This document shows, one piece after another, positions 14,555 through 22,757 of a stretch of DNA of 35,577 nt. The notes beneath the pieces were generated by a model. The model saw only the letters and a program-made list of their open reading frames with translations, searched no databases and was not told the DNA's origin. The translations under genes were made by a program, and so were the position numbers. Within the stretch, counting starts at the first letter, position 1, and the number at the start of each line of letters is the position of its first letter. Source of the stretch: an uncultured bacterium (lineage in GTDB: Bacteria; Cyanobacteriota; Vampirovibrionia; Gastranaerophilales; Gastranaerophilaceae); contig CABUAQ010000009.1 in the NCBI GenBank assembly GCA_902489575.1, positions 1-35,577 of the forward strand, in the 5' to 3' direction.

Positions 14555-15454
14555 TTAATTTTGGCTTTTATATTGTACCTTCTTCTGTTTTAGAATTATG
14601 AACAATACTCCAAAAAGAATTGCAAGTATTCCCAATATTATTCTTAATGTCAGGTGTTCGTGAAAAATTATAACTCCAAAGAATATAGCTGTAATTGGTT
14701 CTAATGCACCTAATATGGCTGCGGAAGTTGAACCTATGAGTTTTATTGAAATATTAATGGTTTCAAGTGAGATAATTGTCGGGAAAAGTGATAATGCAAT
14801 TGTGTATATCCATAAAATAGGGTCTGTAATGATTTGAAGCTGTGTGCAGAATTTTAGGTTGATTATATAAACCAAAAGTCCTGAGAGCATTACGTAAAAA
14901 CTCATTTTGTACCTATTAATGTGTTTTACTATTTTTATATTTTTAACTCCAACAATATATAATGCGTATAGTAATGCTGATGTAAATACAACTGATACTC
15001 CGTATATGTTTAGATCCTGATAGGTTTTTCCTTTATAGAGTAAAAATACTCCGCCAAGGATTAATAATATTGAAAAAATAACACTTTTGGTAAGTTTTTC
15101 TTTGAAGAACATTGCCATAATAATTGCGACTAAAACCGGATATATAAAAAGAATTGTGCAAGCTATTCCGGCTTCAATATATTTAAATGAGTCAAATAGT
15201 GTTAAGGAGGACAGTGAAAAAAGCACTCCTAAAATCAAAATAGGAAAAAGCTCTTTCCAAGATATTTTCAGGGAGATTTTTTTGACGAATTTTATCCATA
15301 TAAAATATATCAAAACTGCAAGAGAATATCTGTAAAAAAGCACAGAATTTACCCCTACACCTTCAGCGTATAAAGGCAGGGCAAATAGCGGGTTTGTACC
15401 GTAACTTATAGCTGCAATTGCGCCATAAATTATACCTTTAGTATGTCGTTTCAA
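14555..15454 (-). CDS. EamA/DMT-family transporter (RhaT-like)
   Basis: The 299-residue protein has ten membrane helices in two EamA repeats. N-terminal repeat: GIIYGAIAAISYGTNPLFALPLY. Second repeat ends with the typical STSAAILGALEPITAIFFG and HEHLTLRIILGILAILFGV blocks. The family exports amino acids, nucleotides or other metabolites; the substrate here is unknown. The start is TTG at 15454, supported by GAGGAG upstream and by the absence of a closer ATG. It stands alone. Confidence 0.9.
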   Translation of the reverse strand: MKRHTKGIIYGAIAAISYGTNPLFALPLYAEGVGVNSVLFYRYSLAVLIYFIWIKFVKKISLKISWKELFPILILGVLFSLSSLTLFDSFKYIEAGIACTILFIYPVLVAIIMAMFFKEKLTKSVIFSILLILGGVFLLYKGKTYQDLNIYGVSVVFTSALLYALYIVGVKNIKIVKHINRYKMSFYVMLSGLLVYIINLKFCTQLQIITDPILWIYTIALSLFPTIISLETINISIKLIGSTSAAILGALEPITAIFFGVIIFHEHLTLRIILGILAILFGVLFIILKQKKVQYKSQN

Positions 15455-15531
15455 TTGTCTGTCTCCTCAACGATAAGGTATACTAAAATTTCTATAAAAT
15501 CAATTATTATTTCTTAAGTATACTATAGAAA

Positions 15532-15560
15532 TTGCTATCCATACTGTTGTATGTTATACT
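15532..15560 (+). promoter_or_regulatory. Promoter of the TMEM43-like gene
   Basis: TTGCTA (15532-15537), 17-nt spacer, TATACT (15555-15560). The leader is about 20 nt and contains GGAGG. Confidence 0.6.
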
Positions 15561-15587
15561 AAGATCAGAGTTTTAGTGGAGGTATTT

Positions 15588-16634
15588 ATGAGAGGGCATG
15601 GTTACAATAATAATCCTATAGCAATGCTTATTGGTATTGTGATGTTTTTAGGTTCTTTTATTTTTCTATTTTCTAATGAGGGGTATTACATAAAAAATAT
15701 CAAAATTGCAAATTTTGTTGCAAAAAATGTTGTTAATATAACGACTGTATCTTCTGCCGCAGATGGAAAGTTGGTGCATATGTCTAGTGAGGTTAAGACA
15801 GATCGAGTATTATCAGATGAATTTGTAAGTGTTAATACTCCAGTTTTAAAAAGAATTGTGGAAATGTATCAATGGGAAGAGCATTCATCAGGGAGTAGTA
15901 AGCACAGGTCACATCGTTATGAAAAAGTTTGGTCATCTCATATTGAACATGTTTCAGATTCTGCCCATAGAAACCCGTCTTCTATGCCATATAGAAATAT
16001 TAATTTAAGGGCTAAGTCTGTTCAATTTGGAGATTTTAACTTAACATCTTCGATTATTGCAAAATTAGAACCTGTGAATTATTATACAGACTTTCGATTA
16101 GATAATATAGATGGTTTTAAAGTCGCTTCAAGTCGTTATTTGTATAGAGGAAAAGGCTCAATTTACAATCCAGAGATTGGAGATATTAGAATTTCGTACG
16201 AGTACTTGAATCCGGGTTCTTATGTGTCGATTATTGCGGGTCAGTCGGGCAATATTTTACGTCCATATAGTTCGAGAGCCGGTGATATCGCAATTGTCGA
16301 AAACGGTAAGCGTACATCTGCTGAAATGATCAGTGGTTTTAAAAATGATAATAAAACGGGGGCAATTAGCTTTAGGGTCCTTGGGTTTTTCTTGATGGTG
16401 GTTGGACTAACAATGATAGCAATCCCAGTTAGATATGTTTTATCATTTATTGGACTTGGATGGTTTGGAGAGAAGATTACATGTGGTTTGGCTTTTCTGA
16501 TTTCAATTCCGTTAACTATTATAACTATATCTCTTGCCTGGCTTGCTTTTAGACCGATGCTGGCATTTATGTCAATAGGTGTTTGTGTTGCTGTGGTATT
16601 TTTGATTCTTATGGCAGTGAATAAGAATAAGTAA
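15588..16634 (+). CDS. TMEM43 (LUMA / DUF1625) family membrane protein
   Basis: The 348-residue protein has one N-terminal membrane helix (about 11-30), a large extracytoplasmic region, and three C-terminal helices (from GAISFRVLGFFLMVVGLTM on). Its middle contains the TMEM43 hallmarks: LVHMSSEV, VLKRIVEMYQWEEHS, YEKVWSSHIEHVS, HRNPSSMP and LRAKSVQFGDFNLTSSII. In animals TMEM43 sits in the inner nuclear and ER membranes; bacterial members have no firm function, membrane organisation being the usual guess. A GTG at 15576 lies in frame but is part of the GGAGG ribosome site, so the ATG at 15588 is the better start. A 44-residue ORF overlaps its stop (TAATG). Confidence 0.85.
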   Translation: MRGHGYNNNPIAMLIGIVMFLGSFIFLFSNEGYYIKNIKIANFVAKNVVNITTVSSAADGKLVHMSSEVKTDRVLSDEFVSVNTPVLKRIVEMYQWEEHSSGSSKHRSHRYEKVWSSHIEHVSDSAHRNPSSMPYRNINLRAKSVQFGDFNLTSSIIAKLEPVNYYTDFRLDNIDGFKVASSRYLYRGKGSIYNPEIGDIRISYEYLNPGSYVSIIAGQSGNILRPYSSRAGDIAIVENGKRTSAEMISGFKNDNKTGAISFRVLGFFLMVVGLTMIAIPVRYVLSFIGLGWFGEKITCGLAFLISIPLTIITISLAWLAFRPMLAFMSIGVCVAVVFLILMAVNKNK

Positions 16635-16768
16635 TGAAAATTTTAAATTTTCGAGACCGGACTTATGTCCTGTTCTTATTTATTATCCTATGTATTGAAT
16701 ATATACCTGTGATTATGCCACAAACGGTGTCTTCTGATGCCTGTTCTGTTGTTGTAAAAGTTAAATAA
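16634..16768 (+). CDS. 44-residue membrane ORF coupled to the TMEM43-like gene
   Basis: The ATG overlaps the TAA of the upstream gene by one base (TAATG), a common sign of translational coupling. The product begins MKILNFRDRTYVLFLFIILC, one membrane helix, followed by a short polar tail (VSSDACSVVVKVK). No homologue is known to me. It may be a small partner of the TMEM43-like protein; a chance frame cannot be ruled out. Confidence 0.4.
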   Translation: MKILNFRDRTYVLFLFIILCIEYIPVIMPQTVSSDACSVVVKVK

Positions 16769-16783
16769 TTATACATAAAAAAA

Positions 16784-16805
16784 AGCCGTTTCAAAAAGAA
16801 CGGCT
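16784..16805 (-). terminator. Hairpin with minus-strand U tract
   Basis: AGCCGTT (16784-16790) pairs with AACGGCT (16799-16805); the run of eight A before it reads as U on the minus strand. It would act on a minus-strand RNA, although the prs transcript should already stop at 16931-16956. Confidence 0.5.
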
Positions 16806-16825
16806 ACCAGACTTGGGGAGGAGGT

Positions 16826-16891
16826 ATGAAAAACTTTCGTTTTCCATATCTATATTTTCTATATCGGAACTATAAAAAATTTCTTTATTAA
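16826..16891 (+). CDS. Possible 21-residue ORF with a very strong ribosome site
   Basis: ATG at 16826 directly follows GGGGAGGAGGT and opens 21 codons (MKNFRFPYLYFLYRNYKKF and so on) rich in aromatic and basic residues. The Shine-Dalgarno match is among the best in the window; the frame itself is AT-rich and short. Could be a leader peptide or chance. The other bases between 16769 and 17036 hold only the two hairpins. Confidence 0.25.
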   Translation: MKNFRFPYLYFLYRNYKKFLY

Positions 16892-16930
16892 AAGGGTTTA
16901 AATATCCTCCAAATGGTGTAGAGTAAAAAA

Positions 16931-16956
16931 AGACAAAGGCTTGAAAACCTTTGTCT
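16931..16956 (-). terminator. Terminator of prs
   Basis: AGACAAAGG (16931-16939) pairs with CCTTTGTCT (16948-16956). On the minus strand it is followed by TTTTTTT. Confidence 0.8.
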
Positions 16957-17036
16957 ATAAATCTTTTTCATCTTCCATCTTTTTAAGTTTTTTTTATATG
17001 GTTGGTTTATTTTATATTTTTAGGTTGGTATAGACT

Positions 17037-18056
17037 CTATCCAACTTGCATTTCTTTTTCAAATCCAAACAATGAACTTACAGATTCATCGTCATGAATT
17101 CTGGAAATAGCTTGAGCAAGCAATGGGGCTACTGAGATTTGTTTAATATTTGACGGCATTTTTTCCATATCAAGAGGGATTGTGTTGGTCACAATACATT
17201 CTGTAATAGGAGCTGATCCGAGTCTTTCAATGGCAGGTCCGGAAAATACCGGGTGAGTTGCACCTACATAAATTTCTTTGGCACCTTTTGATTTTAATAA
17301 TTTTGAAGCTTCACATATTGTGCCTGCTGTATCAATGATATCATCAAACATTAAGCAAACTTTTCCTTCAACATCACCAATAACATTAGTTGCAATAGCT
17401 TCATTATGTTTATCGCGTCTTTTATCTATGATAGCAATAGGGCATCCTAGTTTTTTAGCAAAATGTCTTGTTCTGTTTGCTCCGCCCATATCCGGAGAGA
17501 CCGCTACCATGTTATCAGGATTAATCCCTAATTCTTTTATGTAATTAACAATAACGTTTGTTGCAAAAATGTGGTCAACAAGAATGTTAAAGAAACCTTG
17601 AATTTGCCCTGTGTGAAGATCCATAGCAAGAACTCTGTCTGCACCTGCTGTTGTAAGTAAATCAGCAACAAGTTTAGCCGTAATTGCTTCTCTGCCTGAG
17701 GTTTTTCTGTCTTGTCTTGCATATCCGTAGTATGGGATTACTGCTGTAATGGTTTTTGCGCTTGCCCTTTTGAAAGCATCAATGATTATAAGTAATTCCA
17801 TTAAATTTTCATTTACAGGGTTACAAACAGGCTGGATAATGAAAACATCATCACCTCTAACACTTTCTTTTACCTGAACATATATTTCTCCATCGGCAAA
17901 GTTTTTTACAACCATAGGACCAACCGTTGTTCCAAGATAATCAGCTATTTCTTGTGCTAATTTCGGATTAGAGCGTCCGGCAAAAAGTTTTATATCGTGA
18001 GTCGGGTTGATTGCTCGTTCCAATTCCGGGTAAGTCTTTTCTTCAATTGCAGCCAT
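17037..18056 (-). CDS. prs: Ribose-phosphate pyrophosphokinase (PRPP synthetase)
   Basis: The 339-residue enzyme makes PRPP from ribose-5-phosphate and ATP for nucleotide, histidine, tryptophan and NAD synthesis. It shows the usual landmarks: IKLFAGRSNPKLAQEIADYLG at the start, FADGEIYVQVKESVRGDDVFI, DLHTGQIQGFF, VSPDMGGANRTRHFAKKLG, and the PRPP-binding loop MFDDIIDTAGTICEA. The length includes a short N-terminal addition of about 20 residues compared with E. coli. AAAGGA lies before the ATG. It has its own terminator and is the only gene in its unit. Confidence 0.96.
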   Translation of the reverse strand: MAAIEEKTYPELERAINPTHDIKLFAGRSNPKLAQEIADYLGTTVGPMVVKNFADGEIYVQVKESVRGDDVFIIQPVCNPVNENLMELLIIIDAFKRASAKTITAVIPYYGYARQDRKTSGREAITAKLVADLLTTAGADRVLAMDLHTGQIQGFFNILVDHIFATNVIVNYIKELGINPDNMVAVSPDMGGANRTRHFAKKLGCPIAIIDKRRDKHNEAIATNVIGDVEGKVCLMFDDIIDTAGTICEASKLLKSKGAKEIYVGATHPVFSGPAIERLGSAPITECIVTNTIPLDMEKMPSNIKQISVAPLLAQAISRIHDDESVSSLFGFEKEMQVG

Positions 18057-18177
18057 TTTCTATTAATCCTTTCTGAATCCTACCAGCATAGTTCATTATA
18101 AATCTGTTAGGGTTTAACCTCAAGTTTTTTTTAAGTTTTGTATATTTAAAATCCCTGAATGCTAAATTTTGCTAATG

Positions 18178-18207
18178 CCGTCAAAAGTTATTTATAACTT
18201 TTGACGG
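18178..18207 (-). terminator. Hairpin after the aquaporin-like gene
   Basis: CCGTCAAAAGTT and AACTTTTGACGG form a perfect 12-bp stem with a 6-nt loop, 14 nt after the aquaporin-like gene. No clear U run follows, so termination strength is uncertain. Confidence 0.5.
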
Positions 18208-18221
18208 TTAAATGGAAAGTT

Positions 18222-18857
18222 TTAATCTTCTATCAGGTATTTGTATACATAAGATGCTGCAATTGCTCCAAGCAGATTTGCAATAATTGTTATTATTGTC
18301 ATAGCAAGGCATGATAATTTGAGTGACCATAGAGCAATTGCAATAGCAGGGTTGAATGCCCCATAGCATATTACACCGCCTGCAACAAAAGCACCTACAG
18401 TTACTGTACTTCCTATTGCTACTCCATAATAAGAGTTCCATTTTGTTGCTTCTGTTGTTGCAACTGCAAGAACCACATAACATAGTGCAAATGTAAATAA
18501 AAATTCGCCGATAAGTACTTGCATCATTCCATATGTACATACAGTAATTTCAGGCAGCCCCCCATACAAAAACATTATTAATCCGCTGGCAGCAATAGCA
18601 CCTAAAATTTCGGCAACAATGTACCGGCACAGCAGTTTCGCCGGCAGCGCTCCGCGAAGGGTTGCAGCAAATGCTACCGCCGGGTTATAATATCCTCCTG
18701 AAATATAGCCGCCAGCGTAAACCATTACCATCAATATAAATCCAACTGCCAGTGCTGCAATTACTCCGTTTCCGGGTAGTAATGCTATTAAGCCAACTGT
18801 AAATACAAGGAAAAATGTTCCGATAAATTCTACCATATATTTTTTAAAATTATCCAT
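18222..18857 (-). CDS. Aquaporin/MIP-family channel with altered selectivity filter
   Basis: The 211-residue protein has six helices and both half-helices of the MIP family: GGYYNPAVA (N58-P-A) and GAFNPAIAI (N169-P-A). The family carries water, glycerol or small neutral solutes. The arginine that follows the second NPA in nearly all members (N-P-A-R) is Ile172 here, and the usual histidine before the first NPA is Tyr. This should widen or de-charge the pore and allow other solutes. Length is slightly below that of AqpZ. It lies alone between prs and the GNAT gene. Confidence 0.88.
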   Translation of the reverse strand: MDNFKKYMVEFIGTFFLVFTVGLIALLPGNGVIAALAVGFILMVMVYAGGYISGGYYNPAVAFAATLRGALPAKLLCRYIVAEILGAIAASGLIMFLYGGLPEITVCTYGMMQVLIGEFLFTFALCYVVLAVATTEATKWNSYYGVAIGSTVTVGAFVAGGVICYGAFNPAIAIALWSLKLSCLAMTIITIIANLLGAIAASYVYKYLIED

Positions 18858-18936
18858 TTATAATCTCCTTACAAAATTTCTGTTCGTAAAGATTATAAAC
18901 GGTATCAATTAAAAAATAATTATATAAATTAGTTAT

Positions 18937-19437
18937 CTATTCGGGTGATACAATGTATTCCATAATATAATCATCCATTACAAAATCGTTACCTATATTT
19001 GTTATTACAGAATCAACTATTTTAAAACCCCATTTAAGGTATATTTGGATTGTATTTTTGTTGTATTTATTAACCGTAAGTTTGATTGATTTATAATTTT
19101 TGTCTTTTGCTATTTTTTTTATCAATTCAAATGCTTTTGTACCAAATCTATTGTGTCTAAAATCTTTTTTTATATAGAATTTTGATAGAAATAAAAAGTA
19201 TTGTTTTTCGCTAATTCCGAAATAGCCTATATTTTCCTTGTTCAGAGTAATAAAATAGTAGGTATAATTTTCGTTTTTATACTGATTTATAATAGCATTT
19301 TCAGACTGGAACTTATCAACCATATAATCAATTTGTTCCGGAGAAAGAATTTCTGTCCAATATTCGTGCCATATTATGTTTGCAAGTTCAGCAAGTTGTT
19401 TAAATTTTTCTATTGTAACGATTTGAAAAGTTATCAT
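18937..19437 (-). CDS. GNAT-family N-acetyltransferase
   Basis: The 166 residues have the GNAT fold in order. YYFITLNKENIGYFGI forms strands 2-3. FYIKKDFRHNRFGTKAFELI holds the acetyl-CoA loop, with R-x-x-R-F-G-T in place of R/Q-x-x-G-x-G/A. IKLTVNKYNKNTIQIYLKWGFKIV is the C-terminal N-x-x-A/T-I-x-x-Y-x-x-x-G-F block. It acetylates an unknown amine using acetyl-CoA in the cytoplasm. It is divergently arranged with the small gene at 19505. Confidence 0.88.
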   Translation of the reverse strand: MITFQIVTIEKFKQLAELANIIWHEYWTEILSPEQIDYMVDKFQSENAIINQYKNENYTYYFITLNKENIGYFGISEKQYFLFLSKFYIKKDFRHNRFGTKAFELIKKIAKDKNYKSIKLTVNKYNKNTIQIYLKWGFKIVDSVITNIGNDFVMDDYIMEYIVSPE

Positions 19438-19504
19438 GACCTATTTCGCAAAAATATTTTTGTTTGTTTTTATTATAACACGGAAGACATATTAAGGAGT
19501 CATG

Positions 19505-19747
19505 ATGAAAATCCAAATAAAACCGTATACACCGGTAAATGTATTGAATAAACTTCTGGAAAGTAAAAATTTCCAGACAATTGTGCCTGTTGTAGAAAAA
19601 TCTCTTCCGGAGTCGTCAGCCGCAAGGTTTACTTTAGAAAGAGCGGCAGAAGAACTTTCGCCGCAAGAATATATTCAGGCAAGAAGTTATTTGTCAAATA
19701 TTGAAATGGATAATATGTACAAACAGTTAGATGAAATGTTATTATAA
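19505..19747 (+). CDS. Small hypothetical helical protein
   Basis: The 80 residues (MKIQIKPYTPVNVLNKLLES...) appear mostly helical and acidic, without signal peptide or membrane part. An ATG three bases earlier (19502) is in frame, but AAGGAG at 19493-19498 is better spaced for 19505. No family recognised. It is followed 8 nt later by a perfect terminator shared with hppA. Confidence 0.6.
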   Translation: MKIQIKPYTPVNVLNKLLESKNFQTIVPVVEKSLPESSAARFTLERAAEELSPQEYIQARSYLSNIEMDNMYKQLDEMLL

Positions 19748-19755
19748 ACAATAAT

Positions 19756-19789
19756 GAAGCCCCGGAAGAATAAATTCTTCCGGGGCTTC
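19756..19789. terminator. Bidirectional terminator between the small gene and hppA
   Basis: GAAGCCCCGGAAGAA and TTCTTCCGGGGCTTC form a perfect 15-bp G+C-rich stem with loop TAAA. It sits between two convergent genes. Confidence 0.85.
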
Positions 19790-19810
19790 AAACAATTGAA
19801 TTTTTATTGA

Positions 19811-22246
19811 TTATTTTTTTGTTGGAATTCTCATTCCGTAGAATGATCTTACAACAAAGATTAATGCAATTACCAAAAGTACTGCGCCTGCAACAGGAGC
19901 AATTTTTCTGAACGATTCATTTATTGCAATTTCCATTGCTAATAAGCCGAACAAAGTTGTAAATTTGATAATAGGATTCATTGCTACTGATGATGTATCT
20001 TTGAATGGATCACCTACAGTATCGCCTACAACAGTTGCTTCGTGTAAAGTTGTACCTTTTTCTTTTAGGTCAACTTCCACGATTTTTTTAGCGTTATCCC
20101 AGCATCCGCCTGCATTCGCCATAAATACCGCCTGGAATAAACCAAATACTGCAATTGCAATCAGATAGCTTACAAAGAATGATACTGCTAATTGAGAATT
20201 TTCATTTGGTGCTGACAGGCATGCAAGAGCTAATGCAAATGTGAATAGTGCGATAAAGATATTAACCATACCTTTTTGAGCATATTGTGTACAAATTTTT
20301 ACAACTTCTTTTGAGTTTGCAACATTTGCACTCTTTTCATCAGCATCACCAAGTTTGATGTTTTCTTTAATATACTCAACAGCACGATATGCACCTGTTG
20401 TAACGGCTTGCATTGAGGCGCCGCTGAACCAGTAGATCACTGCTCCTCCTGTTAGTAAACCTAATAATGTATATGGATTTAGCAGGTTTAATATCATTTC
20501 GGGCTGGATGCCTAATGTGTTTTTGATAACCAAAATCAAAGAGAAAATCATTGTAGTTGCGCCCACAACAGCAGTTCCGATAAGAACCGGTTTTGATGTT
20601 GCTTTAAATGTGTTACCTGCACCATCATTTTCTTCTAAATACTGTTTTGCATTATCAAAATCAGCATCAAAGTCATATTGTTCTTTTATTTGAGTTTTTA
20701 CATCAGGAATTTCTTCAATCAATGACAATTCATAAACTGATTGAGCGTTGTCTGTAACCGGACCGTAAGAGTCAACTGCAATAGTTACAGGCCCCATTCC
20801 TAAGAAACCAAATGCAACAAGACCAAATGCAAATACTGAAGGATAAATCATTAGGCCTTCTTCTCCTGAAGGAATATATGTACTTGCGATATAAGCAATT
20901 GCCATAAGTAATACAATTACCATGCCAATCCAGAACCCTGAAAAGTTTCCGGAAACAATACCTGATAAAATGGTTAAAGAAGCGCCCCCTTCTCGAGATG
21001 CAGTAACAACTTCTTCTGTGTGTTTAGCTTTTGGTGATGTAAATATTTTTGTAAATTCCGGTATTAATGCAGCACCAAGTGTTCCACAGGATATGATGCA
21101 AGATAATATTAACCATATATTATTACCCATATCGTTTAGCAGCCAGTAACTTACTCCAAATGTCATTGCAATTGAAAGAACTGAAGTAATCCATACTAAT
21201 CTTGTTAACGGTGCTTCAAAGTCAAATTTTTCAACTTTTGGAGCATAGAAAAATTTATCCCAAATTCCGTTAATCCAGTATGCAACTACTGATGTAACAA
21301 TCATTAAAAATCTCATTACAAAAATCCAAGCCAATAGCTGAACTTGATTTTCTGCACCCATAACAGCCAGTAATATAAAGCTTACAAGGGCAACCCCTGT
21401 TACACCATAAGTTTCAAATCCGTCAGCTGTAGGGCCAATAGAATCACCTGCATTGTCACCTGTACAATCTGCGATTACCCCCGGATTTCTAGGATCATCT
21501 TCTTTAATTCCGAATTGAATTTTCATTAAATCAGAGCCGATATCTGCAATTTTTGTAAAAATGCCACCAGCTACACGAAGTGCTGAAGCTCCCAAAGATT
21601 CACCGATTGCAAAACCAATAAAGCAGGCTCCGGCAATATTTCCCGGAACAAATAACAGAATAATAAGCATCATAATCAGCTCAACTGAAACTAATAATAC
21701 TCCGATACTCATACCTGCTTTTAGCGGAATATTCATAATGTTCAAAGGATTACCTTTGAGTGCTGCAAATGCTGTTCTTGAGTTAGCTAAAGTGTTCATT
21801 CTGATACCGAACCAGGCTACAGAATAAGAACCTAAAATCCCGATAACAGACCACGCCAGAATTGTTAAAACACCTTTTGCCCCCATATGCTGCAGGTAAC
21901 CAAAATAAAATGCAATACATAAACCAATTAAAACTTCTAATACTAAAAGGAATTTCCCTTGTTGTATAAGGTACGTCTTGCAGGTTTCAAAAATAGTGTT
22001 TCCAACTTCGTCCATTGCTTTATGAACGTCTAGTTTTTTGATTTTCAAGAATTCTACAAGCCCGAAAATCAATCCGATTACAGAAATACCAAGTCCTATG
22101 AGAAGCAATGTGTAATTGCTTGGTGAAATAGATTGGATACTTGGAACAACTAAATCGGCTTCACTTGCAAACACAGGTGAAAGACCAAAAATCATTACCG
22201 CAAATAATGCTAATAATGTCATTGGTGAAGTAAACTTTTTAATCAT
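19811..22246 (-). CDS. hppA: Membrane-bound ion-pumping pyrophosphatase, divergent K+-independent type
   Basis: The 811-residue protein hydrolyses pyrophosphate and pumps H+ and/or Na+ across the membrane. The catalytic blocks are ADIGSDLMKIQFGIKEDDPR and ADCTGDNAGDSIGPTADGFE, and later GDPFKDTSSVAMNP. These differ from the common K-V-E / A-D-N-V-G-D-N-V-G-D version and fit a divergent branch also seen in Bacteroidetes and Chlorobi. GNTFKATSK carries Lys548 at the position that is Ala in K+-dependent enzymes, so it should not need K+. An N-terminal signal-like extension (about 28 residues, ending VFA-SEA) precedes the first helix. The pump direction (Na+ or H+) cannot be read with certainty. 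AAAGGAGA precedes the ATG. It conserves energy from biosynthetic PPi. Confidence 0.95.
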   Translation of the reverse strand: MIKKFTSPMTLLALFAVMIFGLSPVFASEADLVVPSIQSISPSNYTLLLIGLGISVIGLIFGLVEFLKIKKLDVHKAMDEVGNTIFETCKTYLIQQGKFLLVLEVLIGLCIAFYFGYLQHMGAKGVLTILAWSVIGILGSYSVAWFGIRMNTLANSRTAFAALKGNPLNIMNIPLKAGMSIGVLLVSVELIMMLIILLFVPGNIAGACFIGFAIGESLGASALRVAGGIFTKIADIGSDLMKIQFGIKEDDPRNPGVIADCTGDNAGDSIGPTADGFETYGVTGVALVSFILLAVMGAENQVQLLAWIFVMRFLMIVTSVVAYWINGIWDKFFYAPKVEKFDFEAPLTRLVWITSVLSIAMTFGVSYWLLNDMGNNIWLILSCIISCGTLGAALIPEFTKIFTSPKAKHTEEVVTASREGGASLTILSGIVSGNFSGFWIGMVIVLLMAIAYIASTYIPSGEEGLMIYPSVFAFGLVAFGFLGMGPVTIAVDSYGPVTDNAQSVYELSLIEEIPDVKTQIKEQYDFDADFDNAKQYLEENDGAGNTFKATSKPVLIGTAVVGATTMIFSLILVIKNTLGIQPEMILNLLNPYTLLGLLTGGAVIYWFSGASMQAVTTGAYRAVEYIKENIKLGDADEKSANVANSKEVVKICTQYAQKGMVNIFIALFTFALALACLSAPNENSQLAVSFFVSYLIAIAVFGLFQAVFMANAGGCWDNAKKIVEVDLKEKGTTLHEATVVGDTVGDPFKDTSSVAMNPIIKFTTLFGLLAMEIAINESFRKIAPVAGAVLLVIALIFVVRSFYGMRIPTKK

Positions 22247-22387
22247 TTTCGCTCTCCTTTACAAAAAAGTTAGTTCACTTTCTTATTATATTGTATAAAG
22301 GGAATTTGAACAATTTTTTAACATTTAGTCATGAAAATTTTCAAGATTTATATTTACTTAATGTATACTATTTGTTAATCTATAACT

Positions 22388-22756
22388 ATGTATGATATAT
22401 TGAAATCTTTATGGTTGCTTTTTGCGGCTTTTTCACTTCTGGGTTTACTATCTCTGGTGCCTGTCGGAAAATATCAGTCGTTATATTTGAATGAATTAAA
22501 CAGGTATAAAACAGAGCCTCAACGCAGAATTGATGCTACATTTAAGTACATAGAAGCTATAGAGAACGGAGAAGAAGATATAAGCAGCGGATTCTCAGCA
22601 GAGCCGCCTGCAAAATATTATGAAGTGCATAAACCAAAATATAATGTTAAAGAGTTTCAAGAAGCTAAAGAAAATCGGGATAAACTTTATCAGCGGCCGC
22701 TTTATGTGAGAGATAAGCATAATCCAAAAATCCTGTATCCTTATACCGGAAAATAA
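22388..22756 (+). CDS. Small membrane-anchored protein, unknown
   Basis: The 122 residues have one N-terminal membrane helix (SLWLLFAAFSLLGLLSLVP) and a charged, tyrosine-rich soluble tail (LYLNELNRYKTEPQRRIDAT..., ending KILYPYTGK). A TATACT box at 22364-22369 would start the RNA about 12 nt before the ATG, and no ribosome site is seen. It is convergent with the next gene, one base apart. No family recognised. Confidence 0.6.
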   Translation: MYDILKSLWLLFAAFSLLGLLSLVPVGKYQSLYLNELNRYKTEPQRRIDATFKYIEAIENGEEDISSGFSAEPPAKYYEVHKPKYNVKEFQEAKENRDKLYQRPLYVRDKHNPKILYPYTGK

Positions 22757-22757
22757 C

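Noticed and set aside
15576..15587. GTG at 15576 as start of the TMEM43-like protein
   Set aside because: The bases are the ribosome site (GGAGG) for the ATG at 15588, so an upstream start is unlikely.
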